Translations under genes and position numbers: made by a program
Shown here: one piece after another, positions 52,346 to 60,789 of the stretch
How the letters are laid out: the number at the start of each line of letters is the position of its first letter
Position numbering within the stretch: position 1 is the stretch's first letter
Origin: Falsiroseomonas sp051433195
Lineage (GTDB): Bacteria; Pseudomonadota; Alphaproteobacteria; Acetobacterales; Acetobacteraceae
Assembly: GCF_051433195.1 (NCBI RefSeq)
Contig: NZ_JBHMFT010000002.1
Location: forward strand, 1 to 64,000
Direction of reading: 5' to 3'
Length of the DNA stretch: 64,000 nucleotides
Notes under the pieces: generated by a model
Told to the model about the DNA's origin: nothing
The model's input: the letters and a program-made list of their open reading frames with translations, nothing else
The model's database searches: none

Positions 52346-55018
52346 TCACGGCCGGGCCAGCGCCGCCTGGACCCGTTGCGCCAGCGCATCCAGCGCGAAG
52401 GGCTTGCCGATGACGTCGACGCCCTGCGGCAGCACGGAGCCGGCATAGCCGGTGATGAACAGCACCGGCAGGTTCGGCCGCTGGTCCTGCAGCACCTCCG
52501 CCAGTTGCCGCCCGTTCATGCCGCCGGTCAGGCCCACATCGGTCACCAGCAGGTCGATGCGCTGCCGGGCGCTGACCATCCGCAAAGCTGCGGCGGCGTC
52601 CTGGGCTTCCAGCACCTCGTAGCCCAGCTCCCGCAGCCGGGCGGCGGCCGGGGTGCGCACGGCGGCCTCGTCATCCACCAGCAGCACCACCTCGCCGGTC
52701 GCGCAGCGCTTCGGCGTGGCGCGCGGCTCGGCGGCCGGTGGCGGCGCGGGCGTGTCGTGCCGCGGCAGCCACAGGCGCACCGTGGTGCCGCGCCCCAGCG
52801 CGCTCTCGATCCGCACCAGCCCGCCGGATTGCCGCACGAAGCCATAGACCTGGCTGAGCCCCAGCCCGGTGCCCTGGCCCTGCGGCTTGGTGGTGAAGAA
52901 GGGCTCGAACACCCGCTCCATCACCTCCCGCCGCATGCCGGTGCCGGTGTCGGAGACCGAGAGGCCGACATACTCGCCGGGCTCCGCGCCGGCGTGGTGC
53001 AGCAGCTCCGCGCGGCCGAAGCGCCGCGTGGTGGTACCGATGGCCAGGCGCCCGCCGTCCGGCATGGCGTCGCGCGCATTGATGCAGAGGTTCAGCAGCG
53101 CGCCCTCCAGCTCGCTCGGGTCGCACAGCACGCTGCTGCCGCGGGCCGGGTCCAGCTCCAGCTCCAGGGCGATGGATGGCCCCACGGTGCGGCGGACCAG
53201 GTCACCCATCCCCTGGATGAGCGCGGCCGGGTCCAGCAGCCGGGGGTCGAGCCGTTGCCGGCGGGCGAAGGCCAGCAGCCGCCGGGTCAGCGCCGCCGCG
53301 CGCTGCGCCGCATCCTGCGCCGCCTCCAGGTAGCGCACCGCATCCGCGCCGCGGCCCTGCTCGACACGGCGGCGCGCCATGTCGAGCCCGCCGGTGACGC
53401 CTTGCAGCATGTTGTTGAAGTCGTGCGCGATGCCGCCGGTCAACTGGCCCACGGCTTCCAGCTTCTGGGTGTGGCGCAGCGCCTCCTCCGCCCGCTCGCG
53501 CTCCTGCACCTCGGCGCGCAGCGCCTCCAGCGCGTTGGCAAGCTCCGAGGTGCGGGCGGCGACCAGCGTTTCCATCTCGTCCCGCGCCCGCGCCAGGTCG
53601 TGGCGCAGGCGCACCTGGTCCTCGATGTCGGTGGAGGTGCCGAGCCATTCCACCGCGCCGTCCTCCCGGCGCAGCGCGGCGCGGCTCTGGCACCAGCGGT
53701 AGCCGTCGGTGACGACGTGGATGCGGTGTTCGACCGCGAAGCGGCCCTCCGCCTCCGCCACCACCCAGGCATCCAGCGTCGCCTCGCGATCCTCGGGGTG
53801 CACCGCCTCCAGCCAGCCATGGCCGAGGCTCGATTCCAGGCTCAGCCCGGTGAAGGCGGTCCATTGCGGGCTCACCCAATCCAATTCGCCGGCCCGGGTG
53901 GCGCGCCAGACCAGTTGCGGGATGCCCTCCGCCAGCGTGCGCACGCGCGCCTCGCTTTCATACAGATGCGCCTCGTTCTGCCGGCGCGCCGTCAGGTCCG
54001 CCGTCACCGCCAGCACGGCACGCGGCCGGCCCTGCTCGTCGTCCAGCCGGCTGAGGCTGCTGCTGGCCCAGACCGCGCTGCCATCCGGGCGCCGGTAGCG
54101 CTTGTCCACCGCCACCGGCTGCCCGGTCTCGATCACCTGTTGCAGCGCTGCGCGGCTGGCCGTCATATCCTCCGGCCAGGTCACCTCGGCGACGCCGAGG
54201 GCAAGCACCGTTGGCCGGTCGCGGCCCAGGATGCGGCACAATTCGTCATTCACCTCGATGAACCGGCCATCGAGCGCGATCTCGCTGAGACCGACCGCGG
54301 CCTGGGCCACGATCGCCGCCATCCGCCGGCCGCTGTCCTCCAGCGCCGCGGCGGCGCGCCGGCGCTCCGTCACGTCGCGGAACAGCGCCGCGACGAGCCG
54401 GGGCCCGGGGATGGGCAGCCGCACCACGTAGCATTCCAGCCAGATGCGCAGCGGCGCCAGGAGGACCTCGAAGCGCCGGCCGCTGCCCTCGGCCGGCGCC
54501 TGGCGGAAGATCTCCCGCCAGCAGGGCGCCAGGGCCGAATTCAGGTCGGACAGCCTGCGGCCGGTGTAGTCCTCCCCGGCGAGGCGGATGGCGGCCGGGT
54601 TGGCCTCGATGAAGCGGACATCCGTCGGCGGCGCGGCCGGGTCGCCGACGATCTCGCCGAGCAGGAAGCCCTCATCCAGCGCGGCGAGCAGGCCGAGCCG
54701 GCCGGCCTGGGGGTCCGGCAGGCGGCGGAGGAAGATGGACAGGCCGCCGGCGGCATTGGCGTGAACCTGCCATTCCACGCGCTCATCGGATGGACCTGCT
54801 GCGCTGGGCGCCGGCAGCACCAGGCTGGTGCCGGCGCCGGAGACGTGCGCCTGGCGCAGCGCCGTCTCGGCGGAAGCGGGCAGGACCTCCGCCAGGCGGC
54901 GGCCAGCCCATGCGAGGGGGCGCAGGATGGTGAGCGACGCATCCAGTTCGAGATAGCCGTCCCCGAATGGACCCGAGATCTCGGGCCTGGCCTGCGCCGC
55001 AGGGTTGGTTCGTCCCAT
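52346..55018 (-). CDS. Hybrid PAS sensor histidine kinase with C-terminal receiver
   Basis: An 890-residue cytoplasmic kinase with no TM helices. Three or four PAS domains fill residues about 15-500; WRATRAGELDWVSPQWTAFT and VHPEDREATLDAWV mark a PAC-type PAS_3. A coiled-coil ATSELANALEALRAEVQERE-like linker leads to LTGGIAHDFNNMLQGVTGGL (His532), the ATPase boxes NARDAMPDGG and GTGLGLSQVYGFVRQSGG, and a receiver with LLVTDVGLTGGMNG (Asp827). The ATG at 55018 is used; GTG codons at 55075 and 55135 would extend it by 19 or 39 residues. It is probably soluble and may respond to redox or light cues through PAS cofactors. It is divergent from the nitroreductase-MarR operon. Confidence 0.88.
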   Translation of the reverse strand: MGRTNPAAQARPEISGPFGDGYLELDASLTILRPLAWAGRRLAEVLPASAETALRQAHVSGAGTSLVLPAPSAAGPSDERVEWQVHANAAGGLSIFLRRLPDPQAGRLGLLAALDEGFLLGEIVGDPAAPPTDVRFIEANPAAIRLAGEDYTGRRLSDLNSALAPCWREIFRQAPAEGSGRRFEVLLAPLRIWLECYVVRLPIPGPRLVAALFRDVTERRRAAAALEDSGRRMAAIVAQAAVGLSEIALDGRFIEVNDELCRILGRDRPTVLALGVAEVTWPEDMTASRAALQQVIETGQPVAVDKRYRRPDGSAVWASSSLSRLDDEQGRPRAVLAVTADLTARRQNEAHLYESEARVRTLAEGIPQLVWRATRAGELDWVSPQWTAFTGLSLESSLGHGWLEAVHPEDREATLDAWVVAEAEGRFAVEHRIHVVTDGYRWCQSRAALRREDGAVEWLGTSTDIEDQVRLRHDLARARDEMETLVAARTSELANALEALRAEVQERERAEEALRHTQKLEAVGQLTGGIAHDFNNMLQGVTGGLDMARRRVEQGRGADAVRYLEAAQDAAQRAAALTRRLLAFARRQRLDPRLLDPAALIQGMGDLVRRTVGPSIALELELDPARGSSVLCDPSELEGALLNLCINARDAMPDGGRLAIGTTTRRFGRAELLHHAGAEPGEYVGLSVSDTGTGMRREVMERVFEPFFTTKPQGQGTGLGLSQVYGFVRQSGGLVRIESALGRGTTVRLWLPRHDTPAPPPAAEPRATPKRCATGEVVLLVDDEAAVRTPAAARLRELGYEVLEAQDAAAALRMVSARQRIDLLVTDVGLTGGMNGRQLAEVLQDQRPNLPVLFITGYAGSVLPQGVDVIGKPFALDALAQRVQAALARP

Positions 55019-55148
55019 GCGGGCAGCGGACCACGACGCCGGGGGCCTGTCGAGGCCCGTCTCGGCTCGGATCACCCTGCGCCGGTCGAGTCTGCTTGAG
55101 ACGAGCGGGCCGGGATCATGGAGGAGGCCCGGCACCAGGCAAATCAGC

Positions 55149-55179
55149 TTGCATAAAGTTCGACATCAAATCATATAAT
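55149..55179 (+). promoter_or_regulatory. Promoter of the nitroreductase-marR operon
   Basis: TTGCAT (55149-55154), 17 bases, then CATATA (55172-55177), or 19 bases to TATAAT (55174-55179). This is the most AT-rich, consensus-like -10 region I can see in the window. The transcript would start near 55185 and reach GGAG and the ATG at 55206. Confidence 0.6.
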
Positions 55180-55190
55180 TCGATGTCGAA
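55159..55190. promoter_or_regulatory. Two-box operator, probable MarR binding sites
   Basis: TTCGATGTCGAA (55179-55190) is a perfect 5-2-5 palindrome, and TTCGACATCAAA (55159-55170) is a near copy exactly 20 bases upstream. The outer arms TTCGACATC and GATGTCGAA also make a perfect 9-bp inverted repeat. The boxes flank the -10, so binding would block RNA polymerase. The MarR protein of the same operon is the natural candidate ligand. Confidence 0.62.
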
Positions 55191-55205
55191 TATTTGGAGC
55201 CCGTC

Positions 55206-56363
55206 ATGACCCTGCCCCGCCGCCACATCCTCCGCGCCGCCGGCGCCGCCGCCCTGATCCTGTCGCCGCTGCCCTCCGGCGGTCGCGCGCTGGGCCAGGC
55301 CGTCCGCAGCGACCCGGCCGCCCCCTGGGCGGAGGCGCCGGCCGCCGCCGCCCACCCGGACCCGCGCATCCGCGCCCTGGCCTGGGCGGTGCTGGCGCCG
55401 AACCCGCACAACCGGCAGCCCTGGATCGCCGAACTGCCCGCAGCCGCGCCGGATACGGTGGTGCTGCGCTGCGACCTCGACCGCCGGCTGCCGGTGACGG
55501 ATCCCTTCGATCGCCAGATCACCATCGGCCTCGGCGCCTTTGCCGAGTTGTTCCGCCTGGCCGCCGCCGCGCAGGGCTTCGCCACCACCGTGACCCCCTT
55601 TCCCGAAGGCGAGCCCCGCCCGCGGCTGGATGGCCGCCCGGTGGCGCTGCTGCGGCTGGCGCCCGGCGGCGTGCCGGACCCGCTTTTTGCCCATGCGGCC
55701 CGGCGGCGGTCGGTGAAGCGCCCCTATGACATGGCCCGCCCGGTGCCGCCCGAGGCGCTGGCCGCCCTGGCCACGCAGGTTGCCGCGCCCGGTCGCTTCG
55801 GCGGCACCATCGCCCCGGACCAGGTGGCCGCCATCCGCGGCCTGGCCTGGCGCGCCTGGCAGACGGAGGCGACGACGGGGCCGGCACATCTGGAAAGCGT
55901 CGACCTGATGCGCATGGGCCGCGAGGCCGTGGCGGCCCAGCCGGACGGCATCAGCATCTACGGCCCGGGGCTGGATGAAGCCGTCGCCGCCGGCCAGATC
56001 ACGCGGGAGGCGATGTTGCCCGGCCGCCCCGGCTACGACATCATGGTCGCGCGCTACGCGCCGATGCTGGAGGCAACGCCGGCCTATGTCTGGACCAGCA
56101 CCCCGGGCAACAGCCGGGCGGAGGCATTGGCCTCGGGCCGCGACTGGCTGCGCCTCAACCTCGCCGCCACCGGCCTCGGCCTGTCGCTGCATCCGGTGAG
56201 CCAGGCGCTGCAGGAGTTTCCCGAAATGGCGGAACACTACGCGGAGGCACAGGCCATGCTGGGGCAAGGGGGCACCGTGCAGATGCTGGGACGCCTCGGC
56301 TACGGCCCGGCCGTGCCGCCGACGCCGCGCTGGCCCGCCGCCACGCGCATCCGCCCTGCATGA
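55206..56363 (+). CDS. Nitroreductase-like (Acg family) flavoprotein with Tat-type signal
   Basis: A 385-residue protein. The N-terminus LPRRHILRAAGAAALILSPL is a twin-arginine-like signal, implying export with bound flavin. PNPHNRQPWIAELPAAAPD is the nitroreductase FMN-binding opening, HAARRRSVKRPYDMARPVPP is the second conserved arginine segment, and LAATGLGLSLHPVSQALQEF the C-terminal one. The layout follows Acg/Rv2032-like proteins, in which the flavin site may act in storage or quinone reduction. The ATG at 55206 has GGAG eight bases upstream; a TTG at 55194 is rejected. The stop overlaps the marR start by four bases. Confidence 0.8.
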   Translation: MTLPRRHILRAAGAAALILSPLPSGGRALGQAVRSDPAAPWAEAPAAAAHPDPRIRALAWAVLAPNPHNRQPWIAELPAAAPDTVVLRCDLDRRLPVTDPFDRQITIGLGAFAELFRLAAAAQGFATTVTPFPEGEPRPRLDGRPVALLRLAPGGVPDPLFAHAARRRSVKRPYDMARPVPPEALAALATQVAAPGRFGGTIAPDQVAAIRGLAWRAWQTEATTGPAHLESVDLMRMGREAVAAQPDGISIYGPGLDEAVAAGQITREAMLPGRPGYDIMVARYAPMLEATPAYVWTSTPGNSRAEALASGRDWLRLNLAATGLGLSLHPVSQALQEFPEMAEHYAEAQAMLGQGGTVQMLGRLGYGPAVPPTPRWPAATRIRPA

Positions 56364-56851
56364 GCGATCCGCCGGTACGGGACCAGCAGTTGGCGCGCGG
56401 GCCGGCGGCGGACCCGCCGGTCTTCATGCTGCTGAACGAGATCGCCATCATCGAGCATCTGGCCCGCAACCGGATGGAACGGGCGCTGCCCGAGGGGCTG
56501 CGCCTGTCCCACTTCATCGTGCTGAACCACCTGACCCGGATGGGGGACGGCCGCAGCCTGGCGCGCATCGCCCGCGCCGTGCAGGTGGAACGCCCGGCCA
56601 TGACCAACACGATCCAGAAGCTGGAGGCGCGTGGCCTGGTCCGCACTGCGCCCGACCCCAAGGATGGCCGCGGCAAGCTGGTCTTCCTGACGCCGGCCGG
56701 CCGCGCCGCCCGCGCCGGTGCGGTCGGCATCGCGGAGGCATCGGTCTGCGCGGTGGATCACGGCCTGGCCGAGGCCGAGATCGCCGCCATCCTGCCCCTG
56801 CTGCGCCGCCTGCGCAGCGCGCTGGACCGCGCGCGCGACGCGGAGGAGTGA
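56360..56851 (+). CDS. MarR-family transcriptional regulator
   Basis: A 163-residue winged-helix regulator, probably a dimer. LRLSHFIVLNHLTRMGDGRS and RAVQVERPAMTNTIQKLEAR form the helix-turn-helix and recognition helix. GLVRTAPDPKDGRGKLVFLT is the beta-wing with the DxRxK-type motif. It has no cysteine in the wing, and one near the C-terminus (VCAVDHGL). It is coupled to the nitroreductase by ATGA and is likely the autorepressor of that operon through the two-box operator at 55159-55190. Quinones or nitro compounds would be reasonable inducers, by analogy only. Confidence 0.9.
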   Translation: MSDPPVRDQQLARGPAADPPVFMLLNEIAIIEHLARNRMERALPEGLRLSHFIVLNHLTRMGDGRSLARIARAVQVERPAMTNTIQKLEARGLVRTAPDPKDGRGKLVFLTPAGRAARAGAVGIAEASVCAVDHGLAEAEIAAILPLLRRLRSALDRARDAEE

Positions 56852-56862
56852 CGCATCTTCAA

Positions 56863-56882
56863 GCCCGGCGTCCACGCCGGGC
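56863..56882. terminator. Hairpin between convergent marR and FAH genes
   Basis: GCCCGGCG-TCCA-CGCCGGGC is a perfect 8-bp stem with a four-base loop in the 61-bp gap between two stop codons. There is no T run on either side. It is likely a bidirectional termination or 3'-end stabilising structure. Confidence 0.5.
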
Positions 56883-56912
56883 GGCTCGGGGCACGCGTCA
56901 GGATCTGGCGGA

Positions 56913-57806
56913 TCAGGCCTCGCCCGGCGCCACCACATGCGTGGTCAACTGCATCAGGCCTTCAAGCCCCGCGACGCAGGTGTCGCCCGGCTTCAGGTAC
57001 AGCTCCGCCGCATTGGCATGCCCGATGGCGGTGCCGCGCGGCGCGCCGGTGGCGATGATGTCGCCGACCTCGAAGGGCATGAAGCGGGTGAAGTGGGCGA
57101 TGATGCCCTCGATCCGGTGGATGTATTCATCCGTGTTCACGCGCAGCCGGCGCTCGCCGTTCACGTCGCAGGTCAGCCACAGGTCGTAGGGGTCGGCGAC
57201 CTCCGCCAGCGGTACCACATAGGGGCCGACGGGGCAGAAGCCGGGCATGTTCTTCGAGACCCAGAACTTGGTGCCGGACACCACCTCCTGCTTCTGGATT
57301 TCACGGGCTGTCAGGTCGTTCAGGACCGTGATCCCGCCGACGTAGCTCCGGGCATCTTCCCGCCCGACATGGAAGGCGCGCCTGGTGACGACGAAGGCAA
57401 GCTCCGGCTCGTAGTCGAAGGTCGTGATGCCTTCCGGCCGCGCCACGCGGGCGCCTTCGCCGACCAGCGTCTCGGCCAGCTTCACGAAGCCGGTCGGCTC
57501 CTGCGGGTCCTCCTTCAGCATGCCCTGCGCCACCAGCTCCGCGCGGTGCACCTTGCTGTTCTTGCCGACGCAGAAGATCTTCCCGGGGTTGGTGATGGGC
57601 GGCAGGATGTGGCAGGCCGCGATCGGGTGGCGCTGCGGCGCCTGCGCGATCATCGCCGCCAGCGCCGACACCGGCAGCAGCAGGGCGCGCCGCATGTCCC
57701 AATCCGGGCCATGCGCCGCGGACAGGTCGCGGAGCATATCGCCGTCCACGGCGCCGAGGCGCGGGCGCAGGTCGCCCGCTGCGAGGAAGGTCGCCAACCG
57801 GATCAT
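56913..57806 (-). CDS. Fumarylacetoacetate hydrolase family protein (second copy)
   Basis: A 297-residue FAH-superfamily enzyme with a longer N-terminal domain than the copy at 49011. NPGKIFCVGKNSKVHRAELV opens the catalytic domain. TTFDYEPELAFVVTRRA contains the EPE metal ligands, and NDLTAREIQKQEVVSGTKFW and KNMPGFCPVGPYVVPLAEV resemble 2-keto-hydratase/isomerase members, although KNMPGF replaces the usual KSFDTF. The C-terminus has FEVGDIIATGAPRGTAIG. The ATG at 57806 lies ten bases after the stop of the Bug-type binding-protein gene, and both are likely one transcript. The carboxylate bound by that protein may be this enzyme's substrate or precursor. Confidence 0.88.
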   Translation of the reverse strand: MIRLATFLAAGDLRPRLGAVDGDMLRDLSAAHGPDWDMRRALLLPVSALAAMIAQAPQRHPIAACHILPPITNPGKIFCVGKNSKVHRAELVAQGMLKEDPQEPTGFVKLAETLVGEGARVARPEGITTFDYEPELAFVVTRRAFHVGREDARSYVGGITVLNDLTAREIQKQEVVSGTKFWVSKNMPGFCPVGPYVVPLAEVADPYDLWLTCDVNGERRLRVNTDEYIHRIEGIIAHFTRFMPFEVGDIIATGAPRGTAIGHANAAELYLKPGDTCVAGLEGLMQLTTHVVAPGEA

Positions 57807-57816
57807 GGAATCGAGC

Positions 57817-58797
57817 CTATTCGAGGGTGATGTTGCGTTCGCGGACCACGCGCTGCCACTTGGCGATGTCCGCGTCGATGTAGGCCGTGAAGGCATCCGG
57901 CGTCAGCGGCTCGGGCTCCGCGCCCAGCGTCGCCAGCCGGTCCTTCGTCGCCTGGGTGGACAGAGCCGCCGCGGCATCCGCGGCGATCTTCGAGGCGATC
58001 GGCGCCGGCAGGCCCTTCGGCGCGAACAGCCCGAACCAGCCGACGGCGGCATAGCCGGGCAGGCCGGTGGAACTGGCCGGCGGCACGCCCGGCAGCAGGG
58101 CGCTGGCACGCTCCGAAGTTACCGCGAGGTTCACCACCTGGTTCGCCGCGACCGCCGCCGAGACCGTCTGCGGCGGCGCGAACATCAGGTGGATGCGGCC
58201 GGCGATCAGGTCCGTCAGGGCCGGGCCGGTGCCGCGATAGGGCACGTGCAGCATCTCGATGCCGGCCATCGAACAAAACAGCTCCGCCGCCAGGTGGCTG
58301 GCCGCGCCGGTGCCGCTGCTGCCGAAGGTGAAGTGGCCGGGTCGCTGCTTCGCCAGCGCGACCAGTTCCCCGACAGTCTTCGCGCCGACGCCGGGATGCA
58401 TGGCGATGACATAGGCCGGCGCCGCGATCAGGCTGACCGGTGTCAGGTGGTCCCGCACCCCGAAGGCCGCGTCGCCGCCCGCGCCGGCCAGCCCCATGAT
58501 CCCGCCGGTCGAGGTCACCAGCAGCGTATGGCCATCCGGCTGCGCCCGCTGCACCTGCTGCAGGCCGATCCGCCCGGCCCCGCCGCCGCGATTCTCCACC
58601 ACGACGGATTGGCGCCAGCTTTCCTGGAGGTTCTGCGCCAGGATGCGCGCCAGCACATCGGTGCCGCCGCCCGGCGGAAACGGCACGACGATGGTGACGG
58701 CGCGGGCGGGGTAGCCACCCTGGGCGCGAGCCAGGCGCGGCATGGCCAGCAGCGGCGTGGCGCCCAATCCGGCCAGCAGGTCTCGACGCGTCGTCAT
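57817..58797 (-). CDS. Bug-family tripartite tricarboxylate transporter binding protein (second copy)
   Basis: A 326-residue periplasmic binding protein. The signal TTRRDLLAGLGATPLLAMPR has a twin-arginine-like start and ends near ARAQGG. YPARAVTIVVPFPPGGGTDV and VVVENRGGGAGRIGLQQVQR are the family carboxylate-binding segments. MLHVPYRGTGPALTDLIAGR follows near the middle. The ATG at 58797 has a CCGGA ribosome site. No TctAB genes are adjacent. It leads an operon with the FAH hydrolase and diverges from the glutathione transferase gene. Confidence 0.92.
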   Translation of the reverse strand: MTTRRDLLAGLGATPLLAMPRLARAQGGYPARAVTIVVPFPPGGGTDVLARILAQNLQESWRQSVVVENRGGGAGRIGLQQVQRAQPDGHTLLVTSTGGIMGLAGAGGDAAFGVRDHLTPVSLIAAPAYVIAMHPGVGAKTVGELVALAKQRPGHFTFGSSGTGAASHLAAELFCSMAGIEMLHVPYRGTGPALTDLIAGRIHLMFAPPQTVSAAVAANQVVNLAVTSERASALLPGVPPASSTGLPGYAAVGWFGLFAPKGLPAPIASKIAADAAAALSTQATKDRLATLGAEPEPLTPDAFTAYIDADIAKWQRVVRERNITLE

Positions 58798-58834
58798 TCC
58801 GGCTTTTCCCCTTCGTTGCCGACAGTCTGCACAT

Positions 58835-58850
58835 GCCCGGCCGGCCGGGC
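58835..58850. other. 16-bp perfect palindrome in a divergent promoter region
   Basis: GCCCGGCCGGCCGGGC is fully self-complementary and lies in the 118-bp gap between the divergent Bug and GST genes, just upstream of the putative GST -35. It could be a repressor site or cruciform, but all-GC palindromes are frequent in DNA of this composition. Confidence 0.3.
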
Positions 58851-58857
58851 CAAGGGG

Positions 58858-58886
58858 GTGACGCCCCACCCGGCGCATCCTAGTCT
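58858..58886 (+). promoter_or_regulatory. Putative sigma-70 promoter of the first GST gene
   Basis: GTGACG (58858-58863), 17 bases, then TAGTCT (58881-58886), 30 bases before the ATG at 58916. The CCTAGTCTC context is the same as before the GMC gene. Confidence 0.4.
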
Positions 58887-58915
58887 CCCGGCAACCCTTG
58901 CCTTGGAGACCGTCC

Positions 58916-59539
58916 ATGAAGCTGTACTACTCGCCCGGCGCCTGCTCGCTCGGAATCCACATCGTGCTGGAGGAGATCGGCAAGCCCTACGAGCTGTCGG
59001 CGGTGGCGCTGAAGGACGGCGCGCAGCACAAGCCGGACTACGTCGCGGTGAACCCGAAATCGAAGGTCCCGGCGCTGGACCGCGGCGATGGCCGGGTGCT
59101 GACCGAATTCCCGGTGATCGCCTGGTGGCTGGCCAAGTCCAACCCGGAAGCCGCCCTGGTGCCCACGGAATTCGAGGCCGAGACCCGCTGCCTGGAGCTG
59201 CTGGACTACGTCTGCGGCACCATCCACCCGCAGGGCTTCACCCGCCAGTTCCGCCCGGCCAACTTCGCCCCCAACGAGGCGGATTTCCCCAAGGTGGTCG
59301 AGCAGGGCAAGGCGCTGGCCGGCAAGTACTTCGAGACGCTGGACAGGAACTGGGCCGGCGGCACCTATGCCCTGGCCTCGGGCTATTCGGTGGCGGATGC
59401 GGCGCTGTTCTTCGTGGAATACTGGGCGACGCGGCGGTCCGGCATGACCCTGCCGGCGCACCTGGCGAAGCACCTGGACGCCATGCTGGCCCGCCCCGCC
59501 GTGCAGCGCGCGCTGCAACAGGAAGGGCTGCCGGCGTAA
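58916..59539 (+). CDS. Glutathione S-transferase, beta-class-like
   Basis: A 207-residue cytoplasmic enzyme that conjugates or reduces electrophiles with glutathione. MKLYYSPGACSLGIHIVLEE has the beta-class Cys10. NPKSKVPALDRGDGRVLTEF is the glutathione-binding loop with the cis-proline, and YSVADAALFFVEYWATR the C-terminal helical motif with the N-capping Asp. GGAG precedes the ATG at 58916. It is the first of two tandem GST genes, followed by a phosphatase and an amidohydrolase in the same direction with short gaps. Confidence 0.92.
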   Translation: MKLYYSPGACSLGIHIVLEEIGKPYELSAVALKDGAQHKPDYVAVNPKSKVPALDRGDGRVLTEFPVIAWWLAKSNPEAALVPTEFEAETRCLELLDYVCGTIHPQGFTRQFRPANFAPNEADFPKVVEQGKALAGKYFETLDRNWAGGTYALASGYSVADAALFFVEYWATRRSGMTLPAHLAKHLDAMLARPAVQRALQQEGLPA

Positions 59540-59564
59540 GGCCCCGGGCCTTAGGAGCCAGCCC

Positions 59565-60206
59565 ATGTCCACCCCGATCCTCTGGACCTCCACCTTCAGC
59601 TCCGGCTCCATCGCGCATCAGGTCGCGATGGTCTCCGGCGTGCCGTTCGAGGCGCGCTTCGTCTCGATCCGCGCCGGCGACACGCGCCGCCCCGACTACC
59701 TGGCGATGAACCCGAAGGGGGAGGTGCCGGCGCTGCAACTGCCGGATGGCACCGTCGTCACGGAAATCCCCGCCATCCTGTCCTGGTTCGCCGAGGCGGC
59801 GCCGGACTCCGGGCTGCTGCCGCGCGATGCGACCGGCCGGGCCAAGGGGCTGGAATGGCTCGCCTGGTGCCACTGGACCATGGGCCGCAGCTTCTCGGCC
59901 GCCTTCAACCCGCGAATCCTGGTCGGGGAAGACCAGGCGGCGCAGCAGGCGGTGCGCGCCCACGCCACGGGCCGCGCGGCGCAGGCGCTGGCCTTTGCCG
60001 ATGCGGCGGTGGCCAAGGCCCGCGGCACGCTGCTCGGCACCGCACAGCCCATGGCCCCGGACATCTTCCTGGCCGGGCTCTTCGCCTTCGGCGGCTTCCT
60101 GAAGCTGGATGTCGCGGCATTCACCCATCTGGCGGCGCTGCAGGCGCGCGTGGCGGCGATGCCGGGCGTGGCGGCGGCGCAGGCCGCGGAACAGGCGCGA
60201 GGATAG
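59565..60206 (+). CDS. Glutathione S-transferase family protein
   Basis: A 213-residue GST-fold protein clearly different from its neighbour: FSSGSIAHQVAMVSGVPFEA lacks the beta-class cysteine and has Ser residues in its place. NPKGEVPALQLPDGTVVTEI is the thioredoxin-fold glutathione loop. The helical domain has HWTMGRSFSAAFNPRILV and MAPDIFLAGLFAFGG. TTAGGAG provides the ribosome site, 25 bases after the first GST. The tandem arrangement suggests duplication and divergence or successive steps on one compound. The substrate is unknown. Confidence 0.88.
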   Translation: MSTPILWTSTFSSGSIAHQVAMVSGVPFEARFVSIRAGDTRRPDYLAMNPKGEVPALQLPDGTVVTEIPAILSWFAEAAPDSGLLPRDATGRAKGLEWLAWCHWTMGRSFSAAFNPRILVGEDQAAQQAVRAHATGRAAQALAFADAAVAKARGTLLGTAQPMAPDIFLAGLFAFGGFLKLDVAAFTHLAALQARVAAMPGVAAAQAAEQARG

Positions 60207-60216
60207 ACGAGGCAAC

Positions 60217-60789
60217 ATGCTGCACCCCACCACCTTCTGGTTCCTGCGCCACGGCGAGACCGACTGGAACGCCCAGGGCCTGTCGCAGGGCCGCACCGAC
60301 ATCCCGCTGAACCATGTGGGCGAGGCGCAGGCCGCCCGCGCCGCGCGCACCATCCAGCCGATCGGCATCGCCAGCATCTCGGCCTCCCCGCTGGTGCGGG
60401 CGCGACGCACGGCGGAGGTGACGGCGGAGCTGCTCGGCCTGCCGGTGACGCTGGACCCCGACCTGGCCGAGGTGAATTTCGGCGTGCAGGAAGGCCTGCC
60501 GATGGGCGACTGGTACGATGACTGGATCGCCGGCGACTACACGCCGGAGGGCGGCGAGACCTTCGCCGGATTGCGGGACCGTGCCGTGCGCGGCGTCAAC
60601 CGCGCCCTGGCCCGGCCCGGGCCGGTGCTGGTCGTGGCGCATGGCGCGCTGTTCCGCGCGCTGCGCCAGGCCGCGGGTCTGGAGGCGAATGTGCGCACGC
60701 CGAACGCCCTGCCGCTGCTGATGGCGCCACCTGAAGCCGGCACCACCGCCTGGCGCATCACGCCCGCATTGCTGGCCGCCGAGGCATGA
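60217..60789 (+). CDS. Histidine phosphatase family protein (phosphoglycerate mutase-like)
   Basis: A 190-residue phosphatase of branch 1. FLRHGETDWNAQGLSQGRTD holds the phospho-accepting His12, ASPLVRARRTAEVTAELLG the second arginine region, DLAEVNFGVQEGLPMGDW the acid residue, and VLVVAHGALFRALRQAAGL the second catalytic histidine. At this length it is closer to CobC- and YhfR-type phosphatases than to glycolytic mutase. GAGG precedes the ATG at 60217. Its stop overlaps the amidohydrolase start by four bases. Confidence 0.9.
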   Translation: MLHPTTFWFLRHGETDWNAQGLSQGRTDIPLNHVGEAQAARAARTIQPIGIASISASPLVRARRTAEVTAELLGLPVTLDPDLAEVNFGVQEGLPMGDWYDDWIAGDYTPEGGETFAGLRDRAVRGVNRALARPGPVLVVAHGALFRALRQAAGLEANVRTPNALPLLMAPPEAGTTAWRITPALLAAEA

